A stretch of 64,000 nucleotides of DNA from Desulfogranum japonicum DSM 18378 (GTDB taxonomy: Bacteria; Desulfobacterota; Desulfobulbia; Desulfobulbales; Desulfobulbaceae), in the NCBI RefSeq assembly GCF_000429945.1, contig NZ_AUCV01000005.1:62001-126000 (forward strand), read 5' to 3'. The notes beneath the pieces are model-generated. The model made no database searches. It worked only from the letters and a program-made list of their open reading frames with translations, and was not told the origin of the DNA. The position numbers were made by a program, and so were the translations under genes. Shown piece by piece: positions 35,481 through 45,104 of the stretch (position 1 is its first letter; each line of letters begins with the position of its first letter).

Positions 35481-35609
35481 CAACCAGGTTGAACCGCCCT
35501 ATCTGTGCCAACCCTCTGGTACAGAACAAGTAGGGCATCTTATCCAGACTTCAGCGGGGCCGAGGGAGTATAGCTTTGCTGATAGCAGAAGGAAACCGGA
35601 GGTGCTTTC

Positions 35610-35879
35610 ATGGCACAGACAGGAGAAAAGAAAAAAGAAATCATTGAACAGTTCAAGACCCATGCCAATGACACTGGGTCCTGTGAGGTACAGATTGCAC
35701 TGCTTACTGATCGTATTCAGTATCTGACAGAGCACTTTAAACAACACGGCAAAGATCATCACAGCCGCAGAGGCCTGTTGAAACTGGTTGGTCAGCGTCG
35801 TAGTTTGCTCAGGTATCTTCAGAAAAAAGATGTTGTTAAATACCGTGAGCTCATCAAAGCACTCGGCATTCGTAAATAG
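35610..35879 (+). CDS. rpsO: 30S ribosomal protein S15
   Basis: 89 residues, full length: [60 protein letters not shown]. Binds 16S rRNA h20-h22. A 129-bp leader precedes it, likely the site of S15 autoregulation by analogy. CCGGAGGTG ribosome site. Terminator at 36058. Confidence 0.98.
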   Translation: MAQTGEKKKEIIEQFKTHANDTGSCEVQIALLTDRIQYLTEHFKQHGKDHHSRRGLLKLVGQRRSLLRYLQKKDVVKYRELIKALGIRK

Positions 35880-36259
35880 TACTGTCCAGGGAAACGATTA
35901 TTTTGCCAGATTTTTGCGATGCACGTTTAGAGATACATCACATATTTATCGCAGGCAACAGTGCCTGCACAGAGGTGTTGTACCTCTTGCAAAGTTTCTC
36001 ATTTTTCGAATCGGGTAGAATGTGTCGTTTTCAGACTGACATTGAGTAGATGGTACAAGGGCGGGAGCAGTATTGGACTGCCTCCCGCCTTTTTGCTGAT
36101 TGGAGTTGAGCACAACCGATGTTGCCGCAGGCGCAAAGACACAAAGGAAACAGAGAAAATGGTAGCACATTGTCGCTGCATCCTTTGTGCCTTTACGATA
36201 ACCACGCAATGCATGCTCGCTCCAATTTCAGTTTAATATGATCCGTATCAGGAGAATTT
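35880..36259. other. 380-bp gap between rpsO and pnp
   Basis: Contains the rpsO terminator (36058-36094) and the pnp leader. No gene is supported. In many bacteria a pnp leader stem-loop is cut by RNase III; I see no single outstanding hairpin here after 36100. Confidence 0.5.
36058..36094 (+). terminator. Intrinsic terminator after rpsO
   Basis: GGCGGGAG (36060-36067) pairs with CTCCCGCC (36082-36089), the inner CAGT with ACTG, then a run of Ts to 36094. Confidence 0.88.
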
Positions 36260-38347
36260 ATGCATACAGTTATTGAAACTGAGATTGGTGGAAGAACTAT
36301 TAACTTTGAAACCGGAAAGATGGCAAAGCAGACCAGTGGGTCTGTGGTTGTTTCCAGTGGAGATACCAAAGTTCTGGTGACGGTAGTCGCTGAAAAAAAG
36401 AATAAGGACATGGGTTTTTTACCCCTGACCATTGAATACCAGGAGCGCATGTACGCTGCAGGACGTATTCCTGGCAGTTATTTTCGTCGTGAGATAGGTC
36501 GTCCCAGTGAAAAGGAAATTTTAACCTGCCGACTCATTGACCGTCCTTTACGTCCTCTTTTTCCGGACGGCTATAGTTGTGAAACTCAACTCATAGCTAC
36601 TGTCTTTTCCGCAGATCAGGATTTTGATCCTGATATTCTTGCCATGAATGGTGCCTCTGCAGCCCTGGCTATCTCAGATATCCCTTTTCAAGGGCCTATA
36701 GCCGCTGCCCGTGTAGCGTATGTGGATGGTGAATATGTGCTTAATCCATCCAAAAGCCAGCTTGCCAAGGCAGAGTTAAATCTGGTTGTTGCAGGAACTA
36801 AAACTGCGGTAGTCATGGTTGAGGGACGTGCTGAAGAACTTGCCGAGGATATCGTACTGGAGGCTATCTTTTTTGCTCATGAAGGCCTGCAGCCCTTAAT
36901 AGACCTGCAACTTGATTTACAGAAACAAGCTGGTAAAGCAAAAAGAGAGGTTACTACCCCTGAGGTAAATGAAGCTCTCCAGGCAGCGGTCGAAGCCGCT
37001 GCAGCTTCCGGAATGGAGGAAGTCGTAACAACAGCTGAAAAGATTGCTCGTGGAGATCGTTACGATCTTTTAAAACAGGAAGTTCTTGAGCAGATCGATC
37101 CTGAGATGTACGAAGATGAAGGCGAGGTTTTCGACCTTCTCAGCGGTTATAAAAAGAAAATTATGCGTGATCGTATCGTCACTAAGGGTGAACGCCTTGA
37201 TGGACGATCCTTTGAAGATGTTCGTCCTATTACATGTGAGGTTGGTATTCTTCCGCGAGCTCACGGATCAGCACTTTTTACCCGTGGAGAGACCCAGGCT
37301 CTGGTCATTGCCACACTGGGTAGCGAAAAAGACGAACAGCATTTGGAAGGCCTTGGTGGCGATGTGTATCGCAGTTTTATGCTGCACTATAATTTCCCTC
37401 CTTTCTGTGTTGGGGAAGTTCGTCCCATGCGAGGACCAAGTCGTCGAGATATCGGACATGGTACCCTGGCCCGCCGTGGTGTGGAAGCGATACTTCCGGA
37501 GAATGGCGAGTTCCCGTATACCATGCGGGTGGTTTCCGAAGTACTTGAGTCCAATGGCTCATCCTCCATGGCCACAGTCTGTGGATCCAGTCTTGCGCTC
37601 ATGGATGCGGGGGTACCTGTAAAGGCACCTGTTTCCGGTGTTGCCATGGGGTTGATCAAGGAAGATGAGAAGCTGGTTATTCTCACAGACATTCTGGGTG
37701 ATGAAGATCATCTCGGTGACATGGATTTTAAAGTTGTGGGCACTGAAGCCGGTATTACGGGGCTGCAGATGGATATCAAGATAGATGGAGTGGACCGTTC
37801 CATCATGGGGCGTGCCCTGGATCAGGCCAAACGTGGTCGTATTCATATCCTTGGGAAAATGAACGATGTAATTCTTACTCCACGTACCGATGTCTCTGAG
37901 CATGCTCCAAAATACTCTACCATGAAAATTCATCCGGATAAAATTCGCGATATTATCGGCCCCGGTGGCAAGGTAATTCGTGAAATGACAAGCGAATACG
38001 ACTCTAAGATTGACGTTGAGGATGACGGTACCATCAAGATCTTCAGTAACACTGCTGAAGATGCCAGAGCATTGGTTGCACGTATTGAAGAGATCACCGC
38101 TGTACCGGAAGTTGGTAAAATCTATGAAGGTGAGGTCCGAACCATCAAGGACTTTGGGGCATTTGTACAGATTCTTCCCGGTGTTGATGGTATGGTTCAC
38201 ATTTCTGAGTTGAAGCACAGCAGGGTAAACAAAGTTACCGATGTGCTCAAGGAAGGAGACATGGTCAAAGTCAAAGTTATTGACATTGACAACCGTGGCC
38301 GGATTCGCCTCAGCCGTAAGGCTGCCCTCCAGGAGGGCGAAGAATAA
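36260..38347 (+). CDS. pnp: Polyribonucleotide nucleotidyltransferase (PNPase)
   Basis: 695 residues. Two RNase PH domains (GRIPGSYFRREIGRPSEKEI; FMLHYNFPPFCVGEV and GDEDHLGDMDFKVVGTEAGI), the helical linker, KH (IRDIIGPGGKVIREMTSEYD) and S1 (GKIYEGEVRTIKDFGAFVQI). Degrades RNA phosphorolytically in the degradosome-like complex. GGAG ribosome site before ATG 36260. Classic rpsO-pnp pair; terminator at 38368. Confidence 0.98.
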   Translation: MHTVIETEIGGRTINFETGKMAKQTSGSVVVSSGDTKVLVTVVAEKKNKDMGFLPLTIEYQERMYAAGRIPGSYFRREIGRPSEKEILTCRLIDRPLRPLFPDGYSCETQLIATVFSADQDFDPDILAMNGASAALAISDIPFQGPIAAARVAYVDGEYVLNPSKSQLAKAELNLVVAGTKTAVVMVEGRAEELAEDIVLEAIFFAHEGLQPLIDLQLDLQKQAGKAKREVTTPEVNEALQAAVEAAAASGMEEVVTTAEKIARGDRYDLLKQEVLEQIDPEMYEDEGEVFDLLSGYKKKIMRDRIVTKGERLDGRSFEDVRPITCEVGILPRAHGSALFTRGETQALVIATLGSEKDEQHLEGLGGDVYRSFMLHYNFPPFCVGEVRPMRGPSRRDIGHGTLARRGVEAILPENGEFPYTMRVVSEVLESNGSSSMATVCGSSLALMDAGVPVKAPVSGVAMGLIKEDEKLVILTDILGDEDHLGDMDFKVVGTEAGITGLQMDIKIDGVDRSIMGRALDQAKRGRIHILGKMNDVILTPRTDVSEHAPKYSTMKIHPDKIRDIIGPGGKVIREMTSEYDSKIDVEDDGTIKIFSNTAEDARALVARIEEITAVPEVGKIYEGEVRTIKDFGAFVQILPGVDGMVHISELKHSRVNKVTDVLKEGDMVKVKVIDIDNRGRIRLSRKAALQEGEE

Positions 38348-38367
38348 GTATTCTTTTTGCAAACCTC

Positions 38368-38404
38368 AGCCGGTTTCCTCGTTCAGGGAGCCGGCTTTTT
38401 TTTT
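38368..38404 (+). terminator. Intrinsic terminator after pnp
   Basis: AGCCGG (38368-38373) pairs with CCGGCT (38391-38396), loop of 17, followed by nine Ts ending at 38404. It lies 20 bp after pnp and 21 bp before dut. Confidence 0.8.
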
Positions 38405-38425
38405 GATTACAAGGATAATGGAACT

Positions 38426-38887
38426 ATGTCAAATCAGGTGACTGTACAATTTAAGTGGCTTGATGAGCAGGCAGCAGCAGATATACCTCTGCCATCATAC
38501 GCTTCGTCTTTAGCTGCCGGTATGGATGTGAGTGCTGCCATTACGGAACCCGTTACGCTTGCGCCTGGCGAGAGGTACCTTGTTCCCAGTGGTTTTGCAG
38601 TGGCAATTCCACCTGGATTTGAAATACAGGTACGGCCTCGTTCCGGTCTTGCCATCAAGCATGGGATAACTGTCATCAATTCACCGGGTACCATTGATGC
38701 TGATTATCGTGGTGAAGTGAAAATAGGTTTGATTAATCTCTCCCAGGCTCCCTTCACAATTCATCGTGGTGACCGAATTGCTCAGATGATTCTTGCGCCG
38801 GTTATTTGTGCACAGATAGAAGCTGTAGATGAGCTCAGCGATACCGAAAGGGGCAGTGGTGGGTTTGGACACACTGGTATCCGATAG
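38426..38887 (+). CDS. dut: dUTP diphosphatase
   Basis: 153 residues from ATG 38426 (AAGGATAATGG upstream). All trimeric dUTPase motifs: AAGMDVSA (I), RSGLAIKHG (II), [11 protein letters not shown] (III), RGDRIAQMI (IV) and [10 protein letters not shown] (V). Hydrolyses dUTP to dUMP and keeps uracil out of DNA, which complements the family-4 UDG at 47.6 kb. Confidence 0.97.
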   Translation: MSNQVTVQFKWLDEQAAADIPLPSYASSLAAGMDVSAAITEPVTLAPGERYLVPSGFAVAIPPGFEIQVRPRSGLAIKHGITVINSPGTIDADYRGEVKIGLINLSQAPFTIHRGDRIAQMILAPVICAQIEAVDELSDTERGSGGFGHTGIR

Positions 38888-38900
38888 TCAGGGGCTGGGA

Positions 38901-39674
38901 ATGCAATTTTGCGTTTTGGGAAGCGGAAGTAAAGGAAACTGCACTCTTGTTGAGGCCGAAGACACCAGAATTCTTGTAGATGCCGGTTTCTCCGGAAAAG
39001 AAATTGAAAGGCGTTTGTCCATGATTGGACGAGATGCAACCATGCTTTCTGCCGTTGTCGTGACCCATGAACATAATGATCATGTCGCCGGAGTGGGCGT
39101 TCTTGGCAGGAGATACGCGATTCCTGTGTATATGAACCAGGGAACCCACGAAGCGTGTCGTCAAAAAATAAAGGAATTGCCAGAATTACAATATTTCACA
39201 ACTGGGGAGAGCTTTAGTATTCAAGGGGTGAATGTGCATCCTTTTGCTATTTCCCATGACACTGTTGATCCTGTTGGATTTGTTTTTCAACATAAGGGGC
39301 TGCACATGGGATATTGCACGGATACAGGCAAAATCACCAAACTTATACGTCATCATCTGCGCAAGTGCAGGGCGCTGATTCTTGAAGCAAACCACGATCC
39401 GGGTATGCTTCGTAATGGCCCGTACCCTATTTATCTGCAACAACGTATACTTTCTGCCGGCGGTCATCTGGAAAATGAAGACGCGTTACATTTTGCTTCC
39501 GAGTTATGTTCCGAAAATCTGTGTCATCTGGTTTTAGCGCATTTGAGCGAGACTAACAATGCGCCTGAGATTGTAGGTCAGATTATGCAACAATACTTGA
39601 ACGATTATTCCACTGTCACCGTCCATATTGCCGCGCAGGATAAACCGGGCCCTTTTATTCGTGTGGCAGAGTAA
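38901..39674 (+). CDS. Metallo-beta-lactamase fold hydrolase, YycJ-like
   Basis: Start taken at ATG 38901 (GGGG-rich site upstream), giving 257 residues; the longer frame would overlap dut by 59 bp. THEHNDHVAG is the HxHxDH metal site, with later ligands in AISHDTVDP, GYCTDTGK and LAHLSETNN. Similar to YycJ/WalJ single-domain MBL proteins, predicted nucleases or exonucleases. 13 bp after dut, so probably co-transcribed. Confidence 0.87.
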   Translation: MQFCVLGSGSKGNCTLVEAEDTRILVDAGFSGKEIERRLSMIGRDATMLSAVVVTHEHNDHVAGVGVLGRRYAIPVYMNQGTHEACRQKIKELPELQYFTTGESFSIQGVNVHPFAISHDTVDPVGFVFQHKGLHMGYCTDTGKITKLIRHHLRKCRALILEANHDPGMLRNGPYPIYLQQRILSAGGHLENEDALHFASELCSENLCHLVLAHLSETNNAPEIVGQIMQQYLNDYSTVTVHIAAQDKPGPFIRVAE

Positions 39675-39695
39675 GGTTGTTACATGGATTAAAAA

Positions 39696-40835
39696 ATGAA
39701 CAAGAATACATTGAATGTGAATGGTTCTGTGCATGAGGTATCAGCTACAGCACATCGTTTTACATGTGAGAACGAATTGCTTGACAGTATAATAAGGTTT
39801 TCTCCTGCTCCGCTGCTGATCACTGATAGTCATGGCTTCATCAAATACGTGAATTCTCGGTTTGAAGAAATCCTTGAATACAGCCAGGGCGACTTGCTGG
39901 GAAAAAAGGTGCAGTCTCATTTTCAAAAACATGTATCTCCGCAGCTCAGAAAAGAGATTTTTCGTAGGATAGGCAAGCTGCAGAGGTATCAAGAACAAGT
40001 ATCTGTTACTTCGGCTTCCGGTAACAGGCTGACCTTGGAGATCATAGTTACCCCGGTTGCAGATACTCAGGGGCGTCTTTGCAATATTGTTATCCTGGCC
40101 AATGATCTGACCCGGGAGCACGAAATGATGCAGCAACTCCATCATGCACAGAAGATGGAAGCCATAAGTAAACTCGTCTCTTCCATTGCCCACGAGTTCG
40201 GTAACCCGTTGCTTGGCATCCGCTTTGTCCTGCGGGATTTTCAGAAGCGTCTGGAGCTGGCAGATAGCGACCGGCAACTGCTGATAATGGCTGAAAGTGA
40301 GTGTGAGCGAATCCGGCAACTTATAAAAGATCTGCAACAGTTCAACCGACCTGCTTCGGGAAAGAAGGTTCCATTTGACCTTCATGAAATGTTGCTTTCT
40401 GTGATCACGCTGCAACGTAAATATCTTGCTTCCAGAAAGATATCTCTCGATTACCAATTTGGTGAGAACAAAATTATTCTTGTTGGCTTAATGACAGAAC
40501 TGCAACAAGTCTTTATTAACCTCATTCTGCATAGTTGCGATTCGATTTGCGCAAAAGGAACTGGTGGCGCCATCACTTTGAAAACATGGTTGGACGGAGA
40601 CAGGGTGATGGTTATGGTCCGTAATAACGGGCGAGAAATAAGCCAGGAAGACATGGTGCATATCTTTGAACCGTTTTCCAAAACTCAAGATGATGTTCAC
40701 GGAACTGGTCTGGGGTTGTCGGTTTCCTATGGCATTATTCGAGCATACGGTGGGGATATATACGTTCGCTGTCACAACGGAAACACCGATTTTACCGTTG
40801 CACTGCCCTGTGAGCAGCCGGAGGCGGAGAAGTAA
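39696..40835 (+). CDS. PAS-domain histidine kinase with altered ATP site
   Basis: 379 residues, no membrane helix: PAS (about 27-140), HisKA with H166 in SSIAHEFGNPLLGI, and HATPase (about 225-370) with F-box IFEPFSKT and G2 HGTGLGLSVSYGII. Two ATP-binding positions differ from the norm: the N-box reads NLILHSCDSI, with His279 where Asn (NA) is usual, and G1 reads RNNGREI, with Asn310 in place of Asp. It could be a weak kinase or a phosphatase/regulator. No response regulator is adjacent. 21 bp after the MBL gene, probably one operon. Confidence 0.85.
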   Translation: MNKNTLNVNGSVHEVSATAHRFTCENELLDSIIRFSPAPLLITDSHGFIKYVNSRFEEILEYSQGDLLGKKVQSHFQKHVSPQLRKEIFRRIGKLQRYQEQVSVTSASGNRLTLEIIVTPVADTQGRLCNIVILANDLTREHEMMQQLHHAQKMEAISKLVSSIAHEFGNPLLGIRFVLRDFQKRLELADSDRQLLIMAESECERIRQLIKDLQQFNRPASGKKVPFDLHEMLLSVITLQRKYLASRKISLDYQFGENKIILVGLMTELQQVFINLILHSCDSICAKGTGGAITLKTWLDGDRVMVMVRNNGREISQEDMVHIFEPFSKTQDDVHGTGLGLSVSYGIIRAYGGDIYVRCHNGNTDFTVALPCEQPEAEK

Positions 40836-40926
40836 AATTGCGTTTCAGAAAAATATTACCTGAATTTGGGCAAGCATCTTCAATTGAAGTTAAGCTGAGA
40901 AAAAATTACAATTCTCCGACAGATTC

Positions 40927-41856
40927 CTATCCCCGTGGATGAAATTTACGATGAACAGCCTTGAGCCGATCCCCTTCGATTTGCGTGTAAATTTGAGTGG
41001 TGGCTATGTCTGCATGGCCAAGCATCATTTGTACAGAGCGTAGATCCGCTCCTCCGATGAGGAGGTGAGTGGCAAAGGAGTGCCGCAGCATATGGGGACT
41101 GATTTCCTTGTGTATACCGGCAGAGGCTGCTGTATCGCGGAGGATTTGCCAAAACCGGTTGCGGGACATGGCTCGACCCCTGTTGGAGAGAAAAAGCTGT
41201 TCACACTGTGGTGGCTTGATCAGTGCAGGCCTGCTTTTTTGTATATACTCCTGGATAAGTTCCCCTGTTGTTGCTGCAAAGGGAATAATCCTCTCTTTAC
41301 TGCCTTTACCCAATACGCGTAAATGGCAGTTTGTAAAGTTGCAGTTTTTTAAGGGTAAGTGAACCAGCTCGCTTACTCTCAGTCCTGTTGCGTACAGCAT
41401 GTGGATCATGGTGTGGTTGCGAAGGCTTAATGGCGTGATGACCTGCGGCCGCACAAGCAGTTGTTCTACCTCCTGACGGCTCAATGCTTTGGGCAGACTT
41501 TGGCCTGTTTTGGGAGCATCTATATGCTCCAGGGGATTCTGCTGGACAAGATTTTGGGCCAGCAGGTAGTGAAAAAAAGATCGCAACGACGCAAGACGAC
41601 GAGCATTGGAACGATTACTGATGTTTTTTTCGTGGGCCTGAAGCAGGTACTGTCGTATATGCTCTATGTTGATCTGGTTCAGGTTTTGATTTCCCTGCTG
41701 CGCGAGGAAATGAAGAAAAGTTTCCACGTCTGCAGTGTAGGCTGCGGAGGTGTTGTCAGCCAGCCTGCGTTGAAAGAGCAGGTGTTGCCTGAAGTTTTCA
41801 AGAAGTTGACGATGAGAAAAACGTTGTTTCACGCTGCGAGTGGAGAATGGATGCAA
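40927..41856 (-). CDS. xerD: Tyrosine recombinase, XerC/XerD family
   Basis: 309 residues. N-terminal SAM-like core-binding domain (1-115), catalytic residues Arg (YATGLRVSELV), Lys (GKGSKERIIPF), HxxR (HMLRHSFATHLL), His (LGHADIATTQIY) and Tyr in the last. HSFATHLL-GGADLRSVQ is typical of housekeeping Xer proteins that resolve chromosome dimers. No integrase context is seen. Start is TTG 41856, or GTG 41832; the ribosome site is poor for both. XerC cannot be excluded. Confidence 0.85.
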   Translation of the reverse strand: MHPFSTRSVKQRFSHRQLLENFRQHLLFQRRLADNTSAAYTADVETFLHFLAQQGNQNLNQINIEHIRQYLLQAHEKNISNRSNARRLASLRSFFHYLLAQNLVQQNPLEHIDAPKTGQSLPKALSRQEVEQLLVRPQVITPLSLRNHTMIHMLYATGLRVSELVHLPLKNCNFTNCHLRVLGKGSKERIIPFAATTGELIQEYIQKSRPALIKPPQCEQLFLSNRGRAMSRNRFWQILRDTAASAGIHKEISPHMLRHSFATHLLIGGADLRSVQMMLGHADIATTQIYTQIEGDRLKAVHRKFHPRG

Positions 41857-41934
41857 AAAAGTAGCCGTTTACAGGAAATGTAACATCGTTGATGCAGGTT
41901 ACCTGTGGCATAATTTCTAATATGCCTTGCTCTC

Positions 41935-41969
41935 GAATAAAAGTCTTTATTTATGGACAGACACTAGAT
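41935..41969. repeat. Short dispersed repeat, copy 1
   Basis: GAATAAAAGTCTTT, then ATT, then TATGGACAGACACTAGAT. It recurs at 59425-59456 with two transitions and without the ATT. ACAGACACT here (41957-41965) is also the inverted complement of AGTGTCTGT at 42030-42038. It looks like an end of a small transposon-derived element. Confidence 0.5.
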
Positions 41970-42048
41970 TAGCGATCCAAAGCGACTGTGGCGGTTACTT
42001 TGCCGGACAACCATGTTTGCCGCACATGGAGTGTCTGTGAGTAATAAC

Positions 42049-42078
42049 AAAAAAAGCTCTGACAGATGTCAGAGCTTT
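42049..42078 (-). terminator. Intrinsic terminator of rpsU
   Basis: AAAGCTCTGAC (42053-42063) and its complement (42068-42078) form an 11-bp stem with loop AGAT; on the minus strand it is followed by a T-run (A-run 42049-42055 on plus). It starts 5 bp after the rpsU stop. Confidence 0.92.
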
Positions 42079-42082
42079 ATAT

Positions 42083-42277
42083 TCAACCTCTGTTGCGCAT
42101 GCGGTTGAATTTTCGAAGTTTACGCAGTGCCTCAGCAGCTTTGCGACGTTTTTTTACGCTTGGTTTTTCATAAAATTCGCGTCGTTTCAGCTCGCGTTTA
42201 ATTCCGTCAATCTGGAGTTTCTTTTTTAATTGACGGATCGCATATTCAAGGTCACCTTTCACTTCTACTTCAATCAT
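42083..42277 (-). CDS. rpsU: 30S ribosomal protein S21
   Basis: 64 residues: EVEVKGDLEYAIRQLKKKLQ, GIKRELKRREFYEKPSVKKR, and a basic Arg-rich tail. Standard bS21. A monocistronic unit with its own promoter and terminator. In E. coli rpsU precedes dnaG-rpoD; here it is 19 kb away. Confidence 0.97.
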   Translation of the reverse strand: MIEVEVKGDLEYAIRQLKKKLQIDGIKRELKRREFYEKPSVKKRRKAAEALRKLRKFNRMRNRG

Positions 42278-42741
42278 GGAGCATCACATCCTTTTGCGAT
42301 CTGTACAGCTTTGATTAATGGGTTAATTGTAAAAACCAGCTAATATAGCCATACATAATTTGCTTGTCAAGAAAATTACGTTGTAACACCGGGATAATAT
42401 GAAGCACACATGTGTAATGTTTCCCGCTTCAGACTGATCCATGGAAGCCGGAGAAGGGGAATATTGCAATGAAAAAATCCCACTTCCGGGAAGTGTTTGG
42501 TGGATGAATACTGGTTCTGTACTGTATAGTTATGGGAAAAGTGAAAAGGATGCATGGGCCCTGGCGATTTGATACCAGGAGGCTGTCCGAGAATGCCAAT
42601 TTTTCCCGGTTTAGTGTTATTTAAGAAAATAATGCTGGCAATATTGCGTGGTGGCTCTCCTGTTGCAAGATAGAGAGAGTGAATTCACAGGACAGCGTGC
42701 TTACTTAAGGGGGGCAACTCCCCAATATTACGAGGAGGAAC
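42278..42741. other. 464-bp divergent gap between rpsU and ddl
   Basis: Holds the rpsU promoter (42342-42370) and the ddl ribosome site. Around 42482-42496 a near-palindrome CACTTCC-G-GGAAGTG is present. No gene is supported: the two mini-frames here (ATG 42470, ATG 42504) are too short or lack ribosome sites. Confidence 0.5.
42342..42370 (-). promoter_or_regulatory. Sigma-70 promoter of rpsU
   Basis: On the minus strand TTGACA (42370-42365), a 17-bp spacer, then TATATT (42347-42342). A near-consensus promoter 65 bp upstream of the rpsU start. Confidence 0.8.
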
Positions 42742-42744
42742 ATG

Positions 42745-43683
42745 ATGGCCAAAATTCGATTAGCACTTATTGCTGGGGGAAAATCAGATGAACGTGAGGT
42801 TTCTCTGAAAGGTGCAAAAGGTGTTGAAGAGGCACTCGATAAAGACAAGTATGAAGTTATCCGTTATGACCCTGCCACCGATCTCGCAGCTATTGCCCGT
42901 AATGCTGATCGTATAGATGTCGCTTTTGTGCTCTTGCATGGGATCTTTGGAGAAGATGGGACCATCCAGGGGTTTTTAGACCTACTGTCCATTCCCTATC
43001 AGGGGGCAGGCGTGCTTGGAAGTGCTCTTGCCATGAATAAACATCTGGCCAAGGAATTGTATCGTCTGCACGGACTTCCTGTGGCTGATTGGGTTATGGC
43101 TGTGAAAGGGGATATAACTGCGCCAGAACGTATTCTTTCATCGTTACAGATGCCGCTGGTGGTCAAGCCTGTGAAACAGGGGTCTTCTATCGGTATGACT
43201 ATCGTACGTGATGAACAACAGCTTGCGCCGGCCCTCAGATTGGCTTTTCAGCATGATGATGATGTTATGGTGGAAGAGTTTATCCAGGGAAGGGAAATCA
43301 CCGTGGGCGTGCTGGGAAACAGTAACCCACAGGCACTTCCACTCATTGAAATTATTCCAGACAGCAAATACGAGTTTTTTGACTATGAGGCGAAATATAT
43401 TCCTGGAGCAAGCCAGGAGATCTGCCCGGCAGATGTTGACGCCGATATTGCAGCCAAAGCCGGTGCCTACGCAGTGGCTGCTCATAACTGCCTGCAGCTG
43501 CGCGGATACAGTAGAACGGATATGATACTTCAGGGGAGCGAATTGTACTTGCTGGAGACCAATACTATTCCTGGAATGACTCCAACCAGTCTGTTTCCGC
43601 AGGCTGCAGCTGAAGCAGGACTGTCATTCAGCCAGTTGCTGGATCGTTTGATTGAGTTAGCTATGGAAGGTGGAAATAAATAG
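42745..43683 (+). CDS. ddl: D-alanine--D-alanine ligase
   Basis: 312 residues. Tandem ATGs at 42742 and 42745; the second is 6 bases after AGGAGG and preferred. ATP-grasp enzyme: GGKSDEREVSLKGAKGV, LLHGIFGEDGTIQGFLD, VKPVKQGSSIGMTIV, VEEFIQGREITVGV, LLETNTIPGMTPTSLFPQAA. Makes D-Ala-D-Ala for peptidoglycan. It is monocistronic rather than inside a mur cluster. Confidence 0.96.
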   Translation: MAKIRLALIAGGKSDEREVSLKGAKGVEEALDKDKYEVIRYDPATDLAAIARNADRIDVAFVLLHGIFGEDGTIQGFLDLLSIPYQGAGVLGSALAMNKHLAKELYRLHGLPVADWVMAVKGDITAPERILSSLQMPLVVKPVKQGSSIGMTIVRDEQQLAPALRLAFQHDDDVMVEEFIQGREITVGVLGNSNPQALPLIEIIPDSKYEFFDYEAKYIPGASQEICPADVDADIAAKAGAYAVAAHNCLQLRGYSRTDMILQGSELYLLETNTIPGMTPTSLFPQAAAEAGLSFSQLLDRLIELAMEGGNK

Positions 43684-43693
43684 TGTTACCGGG

Positions 43694-43722
43694 CAGGGCG
43701 CAGGAGATACTCCTGCGCCCTG
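43694..43722. terminator. 13-bp hairpin between ddl and serS
   Basis: CAGGGCGCAGGAG (43694-43706), loop ATA, exact complement 43710-43722. It lies between convergent genes. The T-run is weak on both strands (GGTCTT on plus), so it may act as a bidirectional terminator. Confidence 0.65.
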
Positions 43723-43832
43723 GGTCTTACTGCTGCTGAAAAGCTGGTACCTGTCGGATAGTTTTTCTTGCCGTGACCCTTAAACTCGACTTGAGCAACA
43801 ATCCCCATATCTGGGAGCCGGCATGTAAACCA

Positions 43833-45104
43833 TCAGAACCGGGTTTCAAAGTACGGTTCCAGTACCTTGGGTATGGCGATGGTGCCATCTGGCTGCTGGT
43901 AATTTTCCATAATGGCCAGCAGGGTTCTACCCACAGCAAGTCCTGAACCGTTAAGTGTATGTACCAATCTGCTTTTTTTCTGATCAAGGGACTTATAGCG
44001 AATGCCGGCGCGACGGGCCTGAAAGTCCAGGAAATTGGAGCAGGAAGAAATTTCTCTGAACGCCTGTTGCCCTGGCAGCCAGACTTCAATATCGTATGTT
44101 TTGGTGGCGGAAAATCCAAGATCCCCGGTGCAAAGGGTTACCACTCTATAGGGCAGTTCCAGAAGCTGTAGTACTTCTTCAGCATCTGCAAGAAGGGATT
44201 CCAGTTCCTCTTCGGACTTCTCCGGAGTAGTAAATTTAACCAATTCAACTTTTTCAAACTGGTGCTGCCGGATCAGGCCGCGGGTATCTTTGCCGTAGGA
44301 GCCTGCTTCAGACCTGAAACAGGGAGTGTAAGCAGTATATTTTACTGGAAGGTCTGCTTCTGCTATGGTTTCACCCGCGTGTATATTGGTAACAGGTACC
44401 TCTGCGGTGGGTATGAGCCACAGGTCCCAGTCTTTGATACGGAAGAGATCTTCTTCAAATTTAGGTAACTGCCCTGTGCCTGTCATGGTTTTACTGTTCA
44501 CCATATACGGTGGCAGTACCTCGGTATACCCATGTCGCTGTGTATGCAGATCAAGAAAAAAATTCACGAGTGCCCGGGAAAGTTTGGAGCCAAAACCTTT
44601 AAGTAAAGAGAACCTCGCTCCAGCTAACTTTGCCGAAGTTTCGAAATCCAGTATGCCCAGCGCTTCTCCTAATTCCCAGTGGGGTTTAGGCGTGAAGCCG
44701 AACTCGGGTAATGTACCCCAACGTTTTATTTCCAGGTTGTCACTGTCGTCTTTGCCTTGGGGAACAGATTCATGGCATAGGTTGGGAATGGAGAGGACGA
44801 TTTCCTGAAGTTGCTGTTCTATTTCGGCAAGATCAGTGTCCAGGGCTTTGATGGCATCGCTTACCTGCTTCATCTCACGAATAAGTGGTTCAGCTTTCTC
44901 ATGTTCGCCAGCCTGTTTGAGCGGACCGATCTCTTTGGAGACGGTATTACGTTTGTTTTTTAATGCTTCCGCCTCTCCCAATGTGGCCAATCGTTGTTCA
45001 TCAAGTCTGGTGAACTGTTCAAACAGTTGTGGATCGACACCACGGAGTTGACTTTTTTCTCTGACAAGATCAATATTTTCTCGAATAAATCGAAGCTCTA
45101 GCAT
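43833..45104 (-). CDS. serS: Seryl-tRNA synthetase
   Basis: 423 residues. N-terminal tRNA-binding coiled coil (about 30-100, [20 protein letters not shown]). Class II motif 2 is [20 protein letters not shown], with [10 protein letters not shown] and [18 protein letters not shown]. Motif 3 is [20 protein letters not shown]. Charges tRNA-Ser and tRNA-Sec with serine, the first step toward selenocysteine. Ordinary length. Confidence 0.98.
   Translation of the reverse strand: MLELRFIRENIDLVREKSQLRGVDPQLFEQFTRLDEQRLATLGEAEALKNKRNTVSKEIGPLKQAGEHEKAEPLIREMKQVSDAIKALDTDLAEIEQQLQEIVLSIPNLCHESVPQGKDDSDNLEIKRWGTLPEFGFTPKPHWELGEALGILDFETSAKLAGARFSLLKGFGSKLSRALVNFFLDLHTQRHGYTEVLPPYMVNSKTMTGTGQLPKFEEDLFRIKDWDLWLIPTAEVPVTNIHAGETIAEADLPVKYTAYTPCFRSEAGSYGKDTRGLIRQHQFEKVELVKFTTPEKSEEELESLLADAEEVLQLLELPYRVVTLCTGDLGFSATKTYDIEVWLPGQQAFREISSCSNFLDFQARRAGIRYKSLDQKKSRLVHTLNGSGLAVGRTLLAIMENYQQPDGTIAIPKVLEPYFETRF

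Noticed and set aside
37559-38362. 267-codon minus-strand frame opposite pnp
   Set aside because: Antisense of conserved PNPase KH/S1 coding sequence.
40927-41856. Phage or integron integrase reading of the tyrosine recombinase
   Set aside because: Sequence type is housekeeping Xer, no att sites, cassettes or phage genes nearby; the nearest tRNA is 13 kb away.
42504-42620. Mini-frame from ATG 42504 with in-frame TGA
   Set aside because: No ribosome site, no hairpin with a suitable loop, no membrane or redox pattern.
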